A stretch of 64,000 bases of DNA, taken from NCBI RefSeq assembly GCF_051535215.1, contig NZ_JBPPLY010000009.1, positions 1-64,000 on the forward strand, in the 5' to 3' direction. Positions 28,110 to 35,781 of this stretch are shown piece by piece (within the stretch, counting starts at the first letter, position 1; every line of letters starts with the position of its first letter). The notes beneath the pieces were generated by a model. That model was not told the DNA's origin. It saw nothing but the letters and a program-made list of their open reading frames with translations, and ran no database searches. The position numbers and the translations under genes were made by a program. The DNA is from Nitrobacter sp051535215. GTDB taxonomy: Bacteria; Pseudomonadota; Alphaproteobacteria; Rhizobiales; Xanthobacteraceae.

Positions 28110-29105
28110 ATGACCGGGTTCGATATTTTCGCGATTGTTTTCGTGGCGCTTGTGATCCTGACGCTGCTGGCCGGCGTCAAGACCGTGCCGCAGGGCTACG
28201 ACTGGACCATCGAACGGTTCGGCAAGTACACGCGGACGCTCGATCCCGGCCTCAATCTCATCGTGCCCTATATCGACCGGGTCGGGCGCAAGATGAACAT
28301 GATGGAGCAGGTGATCGAAATTCCCAAGCAGGAGGTCATCACCAAGGACAACGCCACCGTCACCGTGGATGGCGTGACTTTCTATCAGGTATTCGATGCC
28401 GCCAAGGCGAGCTATGAGGTGGCGAACCTCAACCAGGCGATCGTGACGTTGACCATGACCAACATTCGTTCGGTGATGGGCGCGATGGACCTCGACCAGG
28501 TGCTGTCGCATCGCGACGAGATCAACGAGCGGCTGCTGCGGGTGGTGGACGCCGCGGTGTCGCCGTGGGGCCTCAAGGTCAACCGCATCGAGATCAAGGA
28601 TATCGTGCCGCCGGCCGACCTCGTGCAGGCGATGGGCCGGCAGATGAAGGCCGAACGCGAGAAGCGCGCGGACATTCTTCAGGCCGAAGGCCAGCGCCAG
28701 TCGGCGATCCTTAAAGCCGAGGGCCAGAAGCAATCGCAGATCCTCGAAGCCGAAGGCCGCAAGGAAGCCGCCTTCCGCGATGCCGAGGCGCGCGAGCGAT
28801 CGGCGGAAGCGGAGGCCAAAGCGACGCGGATGGTGAGCGAGGCGATCGCCAAGGGAGACGTGGCGTCGCTGAACTACTTCATCGCCGACAAATACATCAA
28901 GGCCTTCGGCCAGCTTGCCAACTCGCCGAACCAGAAAGTCGTGATGCTGCCGTTGGAGGCCACCAGCATGCTGGCCTCGCTGGGCGGCATCGGAGAGATC
29001 GCCAAGGCAACCTTCGGCGACAGCGCGGCGCCGGCGGCGGCCACGCGGCGCGGCGCGGTGCCGAGCGCTGGCGCGCCGGCCCAGACGGTCCCGCCGCAGG
29101 GTTAG
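28110..29105 (+). CDS. SPFH/stomatin-like membrane protein (QmcA type)
   Basis: Forms oligomers in membrane microdomains; partners are usually NfeD proteins or FtsH. An N-terminal membrane helix (IFAIVFVALVILTLLAGV) leads into the SPFH domain (VPQGYDWTIERFGKYTRTL, MSF-type DATVTVDGV), then a long charged helical part (repeated AEGQ/AEGRK units, about residues 195-245) and a Gly/Ala/Pro tail. 331 residues from the ATG at 28110, which has GGAG six nt upstream. It is followed 18 bp later by the nfeD gene, the classic pair. Confidence 0.92.
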   Translation: MTGFDIFAIVFVALVILTLLAGVKTVPQGYDWTIERFGKYTRTLDPGLNLIVPYIDRVGRKMNMMEQVIEIPKQEVITKDNATVTVDGVTFYQVFDAAKASYEVANLNQAIVTLTMTNIRSVMGAMDLDQVLSHRDEINERLLRVVDAAVSPWGLKVNRIEIKDIVPPADLVQAMGRQMKAEREKRADILQAEGQRQSAILKAEGQKQSQILEAEGRKEAAFRDAEARERSAEAEAKATRMVSEAIAKGDVASLNYFIADKYIKAFGQLANSPNQKVVMLPLEATSMLASLGGIGEIAKATFGDSAAPAAATRRGAVPSAGAPAQTVPPQG

Positions 29106-29123
29106 GATCAGGAGCGTCTTTCC

Positions 29124-29567
29124 ATGACCGACATGTTCGTTTCGCTGGGGACGTGGAACTGGCTCATCTTCGGTCTCATCCTGATGGGACTCGAATTGCT
29201 GACGCCGGGCGTGTTCCTGTTCTGGCTCGGCCTTGCCGCGTTCCTTGTCGGATTATTGTCGTTCGCCCTCGATCCGGCGTGGCAGATGCAGATCCTGATG
29301 TTCGCGGTGTTCGCCGTCGCGGCAGTGCCGCTGTGGCGGCGCATGGCGCGGGCAAAGCCCGGGGCTGCCGACAGCCCGTTCCTCAACAAGCGCGCCGACG
29401 CGCTGGTCGGTCGCGTCTTCACGCTGGAGAAGCCGATCGTCGACGGGACCGGCACGGTGCGCATCGACGATACCATCTGGCGGGTGGCGGGACCGGATGC
29501 GCCGGCGGGCAGCCGGGTGAAGGTCGTGAAAGCCGAAGGCGCGCGCCTGACGGTGGCTGTGGCGTAG
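29124..29567 (+). CDS. NfeD-family membrane protein
   Basis: Short NfeD of 147 residues: three hydrophobic helices in the first half (LIFGLILMGLELLTPGVFLF, LGLAAFLVGLLSFAL, QILMFAVFAVAAVPLW) and a C-terminal OB-fold domain (ALVGRVFTLEKPIVDGTGTV...VKVVKAEGARLTV). It works with the adjacent SPFH protein in membrane quality control or microdomain organisation. There is no serine-protease domain, as expected for the short class. Confidence 0.9.
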   Translation: MTDMFVSLGTWNWLIFGLILMGLELLTPGVFLFWLGLAAFLVGLLSFALDPAWQMQILMFAVFAVAAVPLWRRMARAKPGAADSPFLNKRADALVGRVFTLEKPIVDGTGTVRIDDTIWRVAGPDAPAGSRVKVVKAEGARLTVAVA

Positions 29568-29594
29568 CAACCCGGCCCGCGGCGATTACGCCAC
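29559..29594. terminator. Inverted repeat spanning the stops of two convergent genes
   Basis: GTGGCGTA (29559-29566) and TACGCCAC (29587-29594) form an 8-bp stem over a 20-nt GC-rich interior that itself contains CCGGCCCGCGG. The arms include the last codons and stop codons of nfeD and of the isomerase gene. It could stop transcription from both sides, but there is no T tract. Confidence 0.35.
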
Positions 29595-30599
29595 GCCGGC
29601 GCGCAGCAGGTCGTGCAGATGCACGATGCCGACGGGCTTTTTTTCGTCAGTCACGATCAGCGCGGTGATCTTCGACGAGTTGAGGATTTCCAGCGTCTCG
29701 CCGGCCAGAAGGTCGCGTCCGATCGTCTTGGGGTTTTTGGTCATGACATCGTCGACGCGCGCGATCATCAGGTCCGCGCGCATGTGACGGCGCAGGTCGC
29801 CATCGGTGACGATGCCGACGAGGTGCCCCTGGCCATCCACGATGCCGACGCAACCGAAGCCCTTCGAAGTCATCTCGACCAGGGCCTCTGACATTTTGGT
29901 GCCGAGCGGCTTCAGCGGAACGGAGTCGCCGCTATGCATGAGGTCGCGGGTGTATTTCAGCAGCGCACCGAGCTTGCCGCCGGGATGCAGCACGCTGAAG
30001 TCGACCGAGGTGAAGCCGCGGCCTTCCAGCAATGCGATGGCGAGCGCGTCGCCGAGCGCAAGCTGCATCAGCGACGACGTCGTCGGCGCGAGATTATGCG
30101 GGCAGGCTTCGCGCGCCTTGGGCTGCAACAGCACGACATCGGCCGCCTTGCCGAGCGTGGACTCGCGGTCGGCGGTCATCGCGATCAAGGCGATACGAAA
30201 GCGCTTGGCATAGGTGATGAGGTTTTTCATCTCCGGCTGCTCGCCGGACCACGACATCGCCAGTATGACATCGTCGGCGGTGATCATGCCGAGGTCGCCG
30301 TGACTGGCTTCAGCCGCATGGACGAAAAAGGCCGGCGTTCCGGTCGAAGCGAAAGTCGCCGCGATCTTGCGGCCGATGTGGCCGGACTTGCCGAGACCGG
30401 TGACGATCAGCCGCCCTTTGGCGCTGCGGATCATGTCGGCGGCAGCGGCGAATGCAGGGCCGAGATCGGAATTCAGGGCCGCGGCAAGCGCAGTCACGCC
30501 GCCGGCCTCAGCCTCGAACGTCCGCAACGCGGACTCGATCGCGGCCCTCGCCTGATCGGTCATGGCGGGTGTCGTCGGTCGTGATTTTAGCGAGGTCAT
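29586..30599 (-). CDS. kdsD: D-arabinose 5-phosphate isomerase (KpsF/GutQ family)
   Basis: Interconverts ribulose 5-phosphate and arabinose 5-phosphate for KDO and lipopolysaccharide synthesis. SIS domain with TGLGKSGHIGRKIAATFASTG and the HAAEASHGDLGMI active-site stretch, then two CBS domains (about residues 210-337; GCVGIVDGQGHLVGIVTDGDLRR and ALIVTDEKKPVGIVHLHDLL). I use the ATG at 30599; another in-frame ATG is 12 codons further in, and the longer open frame is not needed. Divergent from the barrel gene. Confidence 0.92.
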   Translation of the reverse strand: MTSLKSRPTTPAMTDQARAAIESALRTFEAEAGGVTALAAALNSDLGPAFAAAADMIRSAKGRLIVTGLGKSGHIGRKIAATFASTGTPAFFVHAAEASHGDLGMITADDVILAMSWSGEQPEMKNLITYAKRFRIALIAMTADRESTLGKAADVVLLQPKAREACPHNLAPTTSSLMQLALGDALAIALLEGRGFTSVDFSVLHPGGKLGALLKYTRDLMHSGDSVPLKPLGTKMSEALVEMTSKGFGCVGIVDGQGHLVGIVTDGDLRRHMRADLMIARVDDVMTKNPKTIGRDLLAGETLEILNSSKITALIVTDEKKPVGIVHLHDLLRAGVA

Positions 30600-30788
30600 G
30601 CCTGATTCCGCGATGAGACGGATGAGCGCCGTTGCGATCTGCTTAGTTAGCACGCCTGCGTGTACGATGCGATGCAGCATTCCCGGTCTCAACGGCCCAT
30701 TAACCATAATTGTTTTAACTCCATTAACGATAGCCGCCCTTCACGGCGTGTTTCGTAAGCGCAGGTTTCTGCTGGAGTTTTTCGGGTC

Positions 30789-32716
30789 GTGACTTTGGGG
30801 CCAGCGACGGGCTGCCGCCAGCGCGCATTAATATGGCGTGCGGCTTTGGCCTGCCTTGTCTTCATCGGTCCCGGATGTCTGGCGGCCGAGGCGCAAACGC
30901 TCACCCGCGATCTGATGAATCCGGTCCGTGGCGAATTTTTTCAACCGCAGGATTCCGATCTGCGCCGGATCAGCGATGCGGGAGGCGTCGATAAACCGGC
31001 GTCGACCTCGTCGACAGCCGCCCCCTCGCGCATCGGCCGGATTCCCGATTACGGCGTGTCGGCGGCAGTGGGGGCCGGCGATACCGGTTACGACTCGCTC
31101 AATCGCAAGCGCAAGAAACCGAAGCCCTATCCCGGTGCGCCGAAACCGAAGCTACCGCCGGGCCCAGGCAACTTCGTCGCCGTTCCACCGCCGCCGCCAT
31201 TGTCAGTGCCGCCGTCGTCGACCGCCAACAAGCCTCCGATCGCACCGGCGATGGCAGGAAACGTGGGCGGACAACCCGCGCGCCGCCGCCTGAAGCGTGA
31301 CGACGATCCGTTCGGCGCCGTCGGCAATTACGTCGGAGGTTTCCTCGTCAAGTCGGCGGTGGAATTGTCGGGCGGCTACGACACCAATCCCGGCCGGTTC
31401 GACAAGCCGAAGGGGTCGGCATTCTATATGGTGTCGCCCGAATTCGTGGCCGCCTCCGATTGGGAACGCCACTCGCTCATCGCCGATCTGCGCGGCTCGT
31501 TTACGGGATACGAGAGGTCGTTTCCGCCGAGGGTCGACAATTTCGGTCAGCCTGTCGTCTCGCCGGTGCCGACGAATGTAGATCGGCCGGATTTTACCGG
31601 AAAGGTTGATGGACGTCTCGACGTGACGCACGATACCCGCGTCAATTCGGAACTGCGGTTGCGGATCGGTACCGACAATCCCGGCAGTCCCAATATCCAG
31701 GCCGGTCTCGCACGGTATCCGCTTTTTGCGACCACCGGCGGGACGGCCGCCATCGAGCACGACTTCAACCGCCTGCAAGTCTCGTTGAACGGGACCGTGG
31801 ACCGCACGACGTATCAGGACTCGCGGCTGACGGACGGCACTTCGACGCCCAACGACGACCGCAACTTCAACCAGTACGGCGGCATCGCGCGCGTCAGCTA
31901 CGATCTGATGCCCGGGGTCAAGCCGTTCGGCGAAGTCGAAGCGGACACACGCGTTCACGACACGCGGCTCGACCGCAACGGTTTCCAGCGCGATTCCAGC
32001 GGCGGTTATGCCAAGGCCGGGACCAGCTTCGAGTTCACGCGGCTGCTGACCGGCGAGGCCTCGATCGGCTATGCCGCGCGGAGCTACGCCGATCCGCGCC
32101 TCAACCAGTTGACCGGCCTGCTCACCAGCGCGTCGCTGGTGTGGTCGGCGACGCCGTTGACCACCGCGAAGTTCATCTCCGTCACCTCGGTGGACGAATC
32201 CACGCTGGCCGGCGTCTCCGGCGTGCTGACGCGCACCTATACCTTCGAGGTCGATCACGATTTCCGCCGCTGGCTAAGCGCGGTCGGCAGATTCACCTAC
32301 GGCACGCAGGATTATCAGGGCTCAACCCGCTCCGATGAGATCTACTCGATCTCCGGCGATCTNNNNNNNNNNNNNNNNNNNNNNNNNNNNNNNNNNNNNN
32401 NNNNNNNNNNNNNNNNNNNNNNNNNNNNNNNNNNNNNNNNNNNNNNNNNNNNNNNNNNNNNNCCTATACCTTCGAGGTCGATCACGATTTCCGCCGCTGG
32501 CTAAGCGCGGTCGGCAGATTCACCTACGGCACGCAGGATTATCAGGGCTCAACCCGCTCCGATGAGATCTACTCGATCTCCGGCGATCTCGTTTACAAGC
32601 TGACCCGCGAATTCCAGATCAAGGCGCAGGTGCGCCGCGATATTCTGAGTTCGAACATTCCCGGCGCCGGTTCAGCGTCGACCGTGGTGATGCTCGGCGT
32701 CCGGCTGCAGCGCTAG
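30789..32716 (+). CDS. Outer-membrane beta-barrel protein, interrupted by an assembly gap
   Basis: Signal peptide (ALACLVFIGPGCLAAEAQ), a Pro-rich periplasmic spacer (about residues 110-165), then a barrel region of alternating strands, such as SAVELSGGYDTNPGRF and LSAVGRFTYGTQDY, ending GVRLQR. The 100 N at 32363-32462 break the frame. Flanking copies 32236-32362 and 32463-32589 are identical 127-mers; merging them (30789-32362 joined to 32590-32716) gives one in-frame product of 566 residues. As printed, the frame is lost after the gap. GTG start. Related to outer-membrane barrel proteins common in Bradyrhizobiaceae; transported substrate unknown. Confidence 0.8.
32236..32362 (+). repeat. 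127-bp duplicate flanking the N run (left copy)
   Basis: Identical to 32463-32589, base for base as far as I can compare, from CCTATACCTTCGAGG to CCGGCGATCT. The right copy then continues into unique sequence. The length of 127 is a common maximum k-mer in short-read de Bruijn assembly, so this is best read as overlapping contig ends rather than biology. Confidence 0.9.
32363..32462. other. Run of exactly 100 N (scaffold gap)
   Basis: One hundred unknown bases inside the barrel gene. Exactly 100 N is the usual placeholder for a gap of unknown size, and the flanks are duplicates of each other, so the gap probably represents no missing sequence. Confidence 0.95.
32463..32589 (+). repeat. 127-bp duplicate flanking the N run (right copy)
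   Basis: Second copy of 32236-32362, starting directly after the N run and continuing into the true C-terminal coding sequence of the barrel gene. Confidence 0.9.
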
Positions 32717-32743
32717 TATAGGCTGGTGTTGTGTTGGTGTCCG

Positions 32744-34321
32744 TCACGCAAGCCGCGACAACGCTCGGCGATGCTCGTGCATCAATAGAAACGCGCGATA
32801 GCGGCGGTCGAAGAAATCGCGCACCGAAGGAACTGGCTGCACGGTGCGGCCGATCCGGGTCATCGCCGCCGCGGCTGCCGTGAGCGACGGATAAAGTCCG
32901 CAGCCGGCAGCGGCGACACATGCGGTACCCGAAAGCACGCCGTCGGGTTGTTCGGGAAGGGACACAGAAACCCCTGCGGCGTCGGCGTAAAGCTGGACCA
33001 GCAGCGGGCTTGCGGCATGGCCTCCCGTCAACCGGATCTGGTCGATGGCGTAGCCGGCGTCGTTCAGGGCATCGATGATATGTCGCGTACCCAGCGCGAT
33101 GCCGATCGCGGTCGCGAAATAAAGCCGGGTCAGCGAATCGGCGGAGGCATCGAGGCGCAGACCGTGGATCACGCCGACGGAATCGGAATCGGCGAGCGGG
33201 GAGCGGTTGCCGTGAAAATCCGGCAGCACATGCAGGCCTTCGACGAAGGCCAGGCCGCTCTCGGTCAGCGCGGCCTCGATCCGTGCCGCCATCACCGCGT
33301 GGCGGTCCGCGCCGAGCGATTGTCCTTCGGCGTGAAGGTCGAGGATGTGATCGAGCAGCGAGCCGGTGGCGGACTGGCCGGCCTCGTTGAGCCAGTAGCC
33401 CGGCAGCATCGCGTCGTAATAGGGACCCCATATGCCGGGAATTTGCCTCGGATCGGGGGATGCCGCCATGTGGCATGAGGAGGTGCCGGCGATCATGGCG
33501 AGCGTCTCGTTGAGCAGGGTGGCATCGAGCCCGCCGAGGACGCCGATGCCGCCGGCATGCGCATCGATCGCGCCGACGCCGACGATGCAGTCGCGGCGCA
33601 GTCCAAGTTCGGTGGCGCTTTGGGCCGCCAGAGGACCCGCGCTCGTTCCGATCGATTGCGTCGAGGCAGGAAGCGACGCGCGATCCGGCAGGTCATCAAG
33701 GCCGATGCGCGACAGAAAATCGCTTTGCCAGCCCGGTTTCTCGTGAGCGAGATAAGTCCATTTGGACGTCACGGTGCAGGTGGAGACCGTGGCCCGTCCC
33801 GTCGCCTTCCATGTCAGGAAGTCGGTGAGATCGAGCACAAGCCCGTAGCGACTCCACGCATCGGGGCAATGCCGCTTCAGCCAGAGCAGCTTCGGAATTT
33901 CCATTTCCGGCGACATCACGTTGCCGACATGGTCCAGCACCCGATGGCGGGTAGCTGTAATCTCTTCGGCTTCGGCGGTGGCGCGATGGTCGGCCCACAT
34001 GATGACGTTCCACCGATCCTCGCCGGTTACCGAAACCGTGACTGGCCTGCCGGCGCGGTCAAGGGCGACGAGCGAGCAGGTGGCGTCGAAGGCGATGCCC
34101 TTTACCTCTCCCGCGGCGATGTGTCCGGCCGCAACCGCTCCACGCACCGCCTGGCAGACCGCGGTCCAGATTTCGTCCGAACTGTGCTCGGCATGATCGG
34201 GCTGGGGATGCGCGGTTGAAAACGGAGCTTCGGCGCGCGCAAGCAGGACGCCGCGCTTGTCGAACACGCCGGCACGCGCGCTGCTCGATCCGACGTCCAC
34301 CGCGATCACAAGGTCTTGCAT
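32744..34321 (-). CDS. FGGY-family carbohydrate (pentulose) kinase
   Basis: ATP-dependent kinase of the ribulokinase/xylulokinase superfamily, 525 residues. N-terminal phosphate-binding loop LVIAVDVGSSSARAGVFD; substrate region WADHRA; C-terminal ATPase signature QIRLTGGHAASPLLVQLYAD. GIAFDATCSL and ILDLTDFLTWKATG resemble the D-ribulokinase (FGGY/YdeV) branch. The ATG at 34321 is preferred to an upstream start at 34357. It follows the DUF2478 gene by 57 bp on the same strand and so may be under the same Mo-box, an unusual setting for a sugar kinase. No sugar transporter or isomerase is nearby. Confidence 0.88.
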   Translation of the reverse strand: MQDLVIAVDVGSSSARAGVFDKRGVLLARAEAPFSTAHPQPDHAEHSSDEIWTAVCQAVRGAVAAGHIAAGEVKGIAFDATCSLVALDRAGRPVTVSVTGEDRWNVIMWADHRATAEAEEITATRHRVLDHVGNVMSPEMEIPKLLWLKRHCPDAWSRYGLVLDLTDFLTWKATGRATVSTCTVTSKWTYLAHEKPGWQSDFLSRIGLDDLPDRASLPASTQSIGTSAGPLAAQSATELGLRRDCIVGVGAIDAHAGGIGVLGGLDATLLNETLAMIAGTSSCHMAASPDPRQIPGIWGPYYDAMLPGYWLNEAGQSATGSLLDHILDLHAEGQSLGADRHAVMAARIEAALTESGLAFVEGLHVLPDFHGNRSPLADSDSVGVIHGLRLDASADSLTRLYFATAIGIALGTRHIIDALNDAGYAIDQIRLTGGHAASPLLVQLYADAAGVSVSLPEQPDGVLSGTACVAAAGCGLYPSLTAAAAAMTRIGRTVQPVPSVRDFFDRRYRAFLLMHEHRRALSRLA

Positions 34322-34378
34322 GCAGCCATCTACAGATGAAGGGCCGCGGTCGGTCAAGAACGTTATGACGGCGAGAGC

Positions 34379-34942
34379 TTATTTGAATATCTCGCACACC
34401 GTTGCGCGATCGCTTCGGCGCAGGCTGGCATTGCGGGCCGATACGAGGCGCCACCACGCATCCAGCGATTCGCGGTCGCAGTGCAATTTGACGGTCATGC
34501 CGCCGGCGAACGTGATCCAGTCTGAAAAATGGTGGGTTGGCACGGCGATCACGACTGGAATGTCGGCACCGAGCGCGTGTGCGACCAGGTGGGCAAGGCC
34601 CTTGCCCTCGCGCTCCTGCCGGCCGAAGCGGTTGACGATCAGGATGTCCGCGCCTTCGTCGAGGATTCTCGCGATCCGCTCGCCGACGCCCGTCAATTGT
34701 CCGACGTCGAGCCGGCACCCCGTCGAATAAGCGTTCCTGTCCTGAAATAGTTGAAGTTGCTCACCGGTAGGCACAAGCGTTGCCGGCAGGCTCGCATCGG
34801 GACAGTAACGGCCGAGTTGAACGATGCCCACGGCCCGGTAGCCGTTGGCGTTCAGATCCCAGGCGAACTCACGCAGGATCTCATCCGGATCCTGACCCTC
34901 CGTATAAACCAGGGCGGCAAGGTCGCATTGGGCGTCGAACAT
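34379..34942 (-). CDS. DUF2478 family protein, molybdenum-linked
   Basis: 187 residues from the ATG at 34942, which follows GAGGAGG by 6 nt; an in-frame TTG five codons earlier is rejected. Family features: AALVYTEGQDPDEILREFA at the N-terminus and ADILIVNRFGRQEREGKGL in the middle. Function is unknown; from memory, the family often lies beside molybdenum transport or nitrogenase genes. Here it sits between a modE-like gene and a kinase, with a candidate ModE operator about 150 bp upstream, which supports a molybdenum connection. Confidence 0.82.
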   Translation of the reverse strand: MFDAQCDLAALVYTEGQDPDEILREFAWDLNANGYRAVGIVQLGRYCPDASLPATLVPTGEQLQLFQDRNAYSTGCRLDVGQLTGVGERIARILDEGADILIVNRFGRQEREGKGLAHLVAHALGADIPVVIAVPTHHFSDWITFAGGMTVKLHCDRESLDAWWRLVSARNASLRRSDRATVCEIFK

Positions 34943-35032
34943 GATTCGCCTCCTCAATCAAGGTCGCGGCGACGCTCGCGGTGAGTCCCTGGTCGGGCAG
35001 GGGCGGCCAAAGCCGGGCGTCGGGCTTCTCTC

Positions 35033-35070
35033 GAGCCTTTCCGCTTCCGATGAAATCAGAAGCGGGGTTA
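35033..35070. repeat. Dispersed hairpin repeat, short copy
   Basis: GAGCC-TTT-CCGCTTCCGAT-GAA-ATCAGAAGCGG-GGTTA. Same hairpin as at 52349 and 20246, with one stem mismatch. It lies between the DUF2478 start and the candidate Mo-box. Confidence 0.72.
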
Positions 35071-35089
35071 GCACTCTAATTCGTCTTAA

Positions 35090-35113
35090 CGATATATCCA
35101 AACATATATCACG
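35090..35113. promoter_or_regulatory. Candidate ModE operator (Mo-box A)
   Basis: CGATAT-N12-ATCACG, 24 bp, one mismatch (position 21) to CGnTAT-N12-ATAnCG. Its centre also contains the shorter inverted repeat GATATAT-CCAAAC-ATATATC. It is upstream of the DUF2478-kinase operon and just past the modE stop. See the three matching sites at 46751, 61457 and 61967. Confidence 0.6.
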
Positions 35114-35203
35114 CTGGGAAGGATCAGGCCAGAGCCGAACGCTGCGGGCGGTCGACTGTTTCGGCTGGGCCTCGGCGGCCGCTTGACGGCATGGCGCTCC
35201 GGA

Positions 35204-35608
35204 TCAACGAGTCCTGGTGTCTTTGTCTCGTTCCGCGCTTTTTTTTGGGTGCCGGATGTCGTTACGCAGCGCCTCGAGTTCCTTGTGAGCGGCGGTTGAG
35301 GCGTCGCGCTCGATCTTGCGATAGCGTGCGACCAGGGAGACCCCGAACGGGGTCAGGACCGCGCCGCCGCCATTTTTGCCGCCGGTCTGCCGCGCGACCG
35401 CGGCCTGCCTGCAGATGCGGTTTATTTCATCGACGAGATCCCAGGCGCGCTTGTAGGACATGTCCATGGCGCGTCCGGCGGCTGAAATCGAGCCGCAAGC
35501 CTGTATGCTCTCGAGCAACTGGATTTTGCCCGGTCCAATACGGCCCTTTGGGTCAAGATCGATCCGCAAGCTCAATGAGGGGATTGATTTGTTGGATGAA
35601 GCCTGCAT
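35204..35608 (-). CDS. modE: ModE-type molybdate regulator, DNA-binding domain only
   Basis: Winged-helix regulator of 134 residues matching the N-terminal half of ModE: GPGKIQLLESIQACGSISAA, recognition helix MSYKRAWDLVDEINR, then TGGKNGGGAVLTPFG. The C-terminal pair of molybdate-binding (molbindin/TOBE) domains is missing; the protein ends in a charged tail, HPKKSAERDKDTRTR. It could sense molybdenum indirectly or compete with a full ModE elsewhere in the genome. It precedes the DUF2478 and kinase genes on the same strand. Confidence 0.88.
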   Translation of the reverse strand: MQASSNKSIPSLSLRIDLDPKGRIGPGKIQLLESIQACGSISAAGRAMDMSYKRAWDLVDEINRICRQAAVARQTGGKNGGGAVLTPFGVSLVARYRKIERDASTAAHKELEALRNDIRHPKKSAERDKDTRTR

Positions 35609-35781
35609 GTCACGCCCGATGGTATCTGGAAACAGAAACTATACATCATTCCATGTTGAACGTCAGCTTTCGAATGATGTTGTTGAGCGCGCTTCCCCTT
35701 CGAGAAGAGGGGAAGGTGCTGATCCAAGATCACCTTGCCGTGTTGGACGTGATTCGTGCCGGCGGTTGACCCGAGCGCGCG

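Noticed and set aside
30698..30735. Three TTAA elements upstream of the barrel gene as CtrA sites
   Set aside because: Spacings are 11 and 5 bases, not the 7 of TTAA-N7-TTAA.
32335..32716. Second beta-barrel gene or a real tandem duplication after the N run
   Set aside because: The duplicated part is exactly 127 bp next to exactly 100 N and collapses to one in-frame gene, which fits assembly overlap better.
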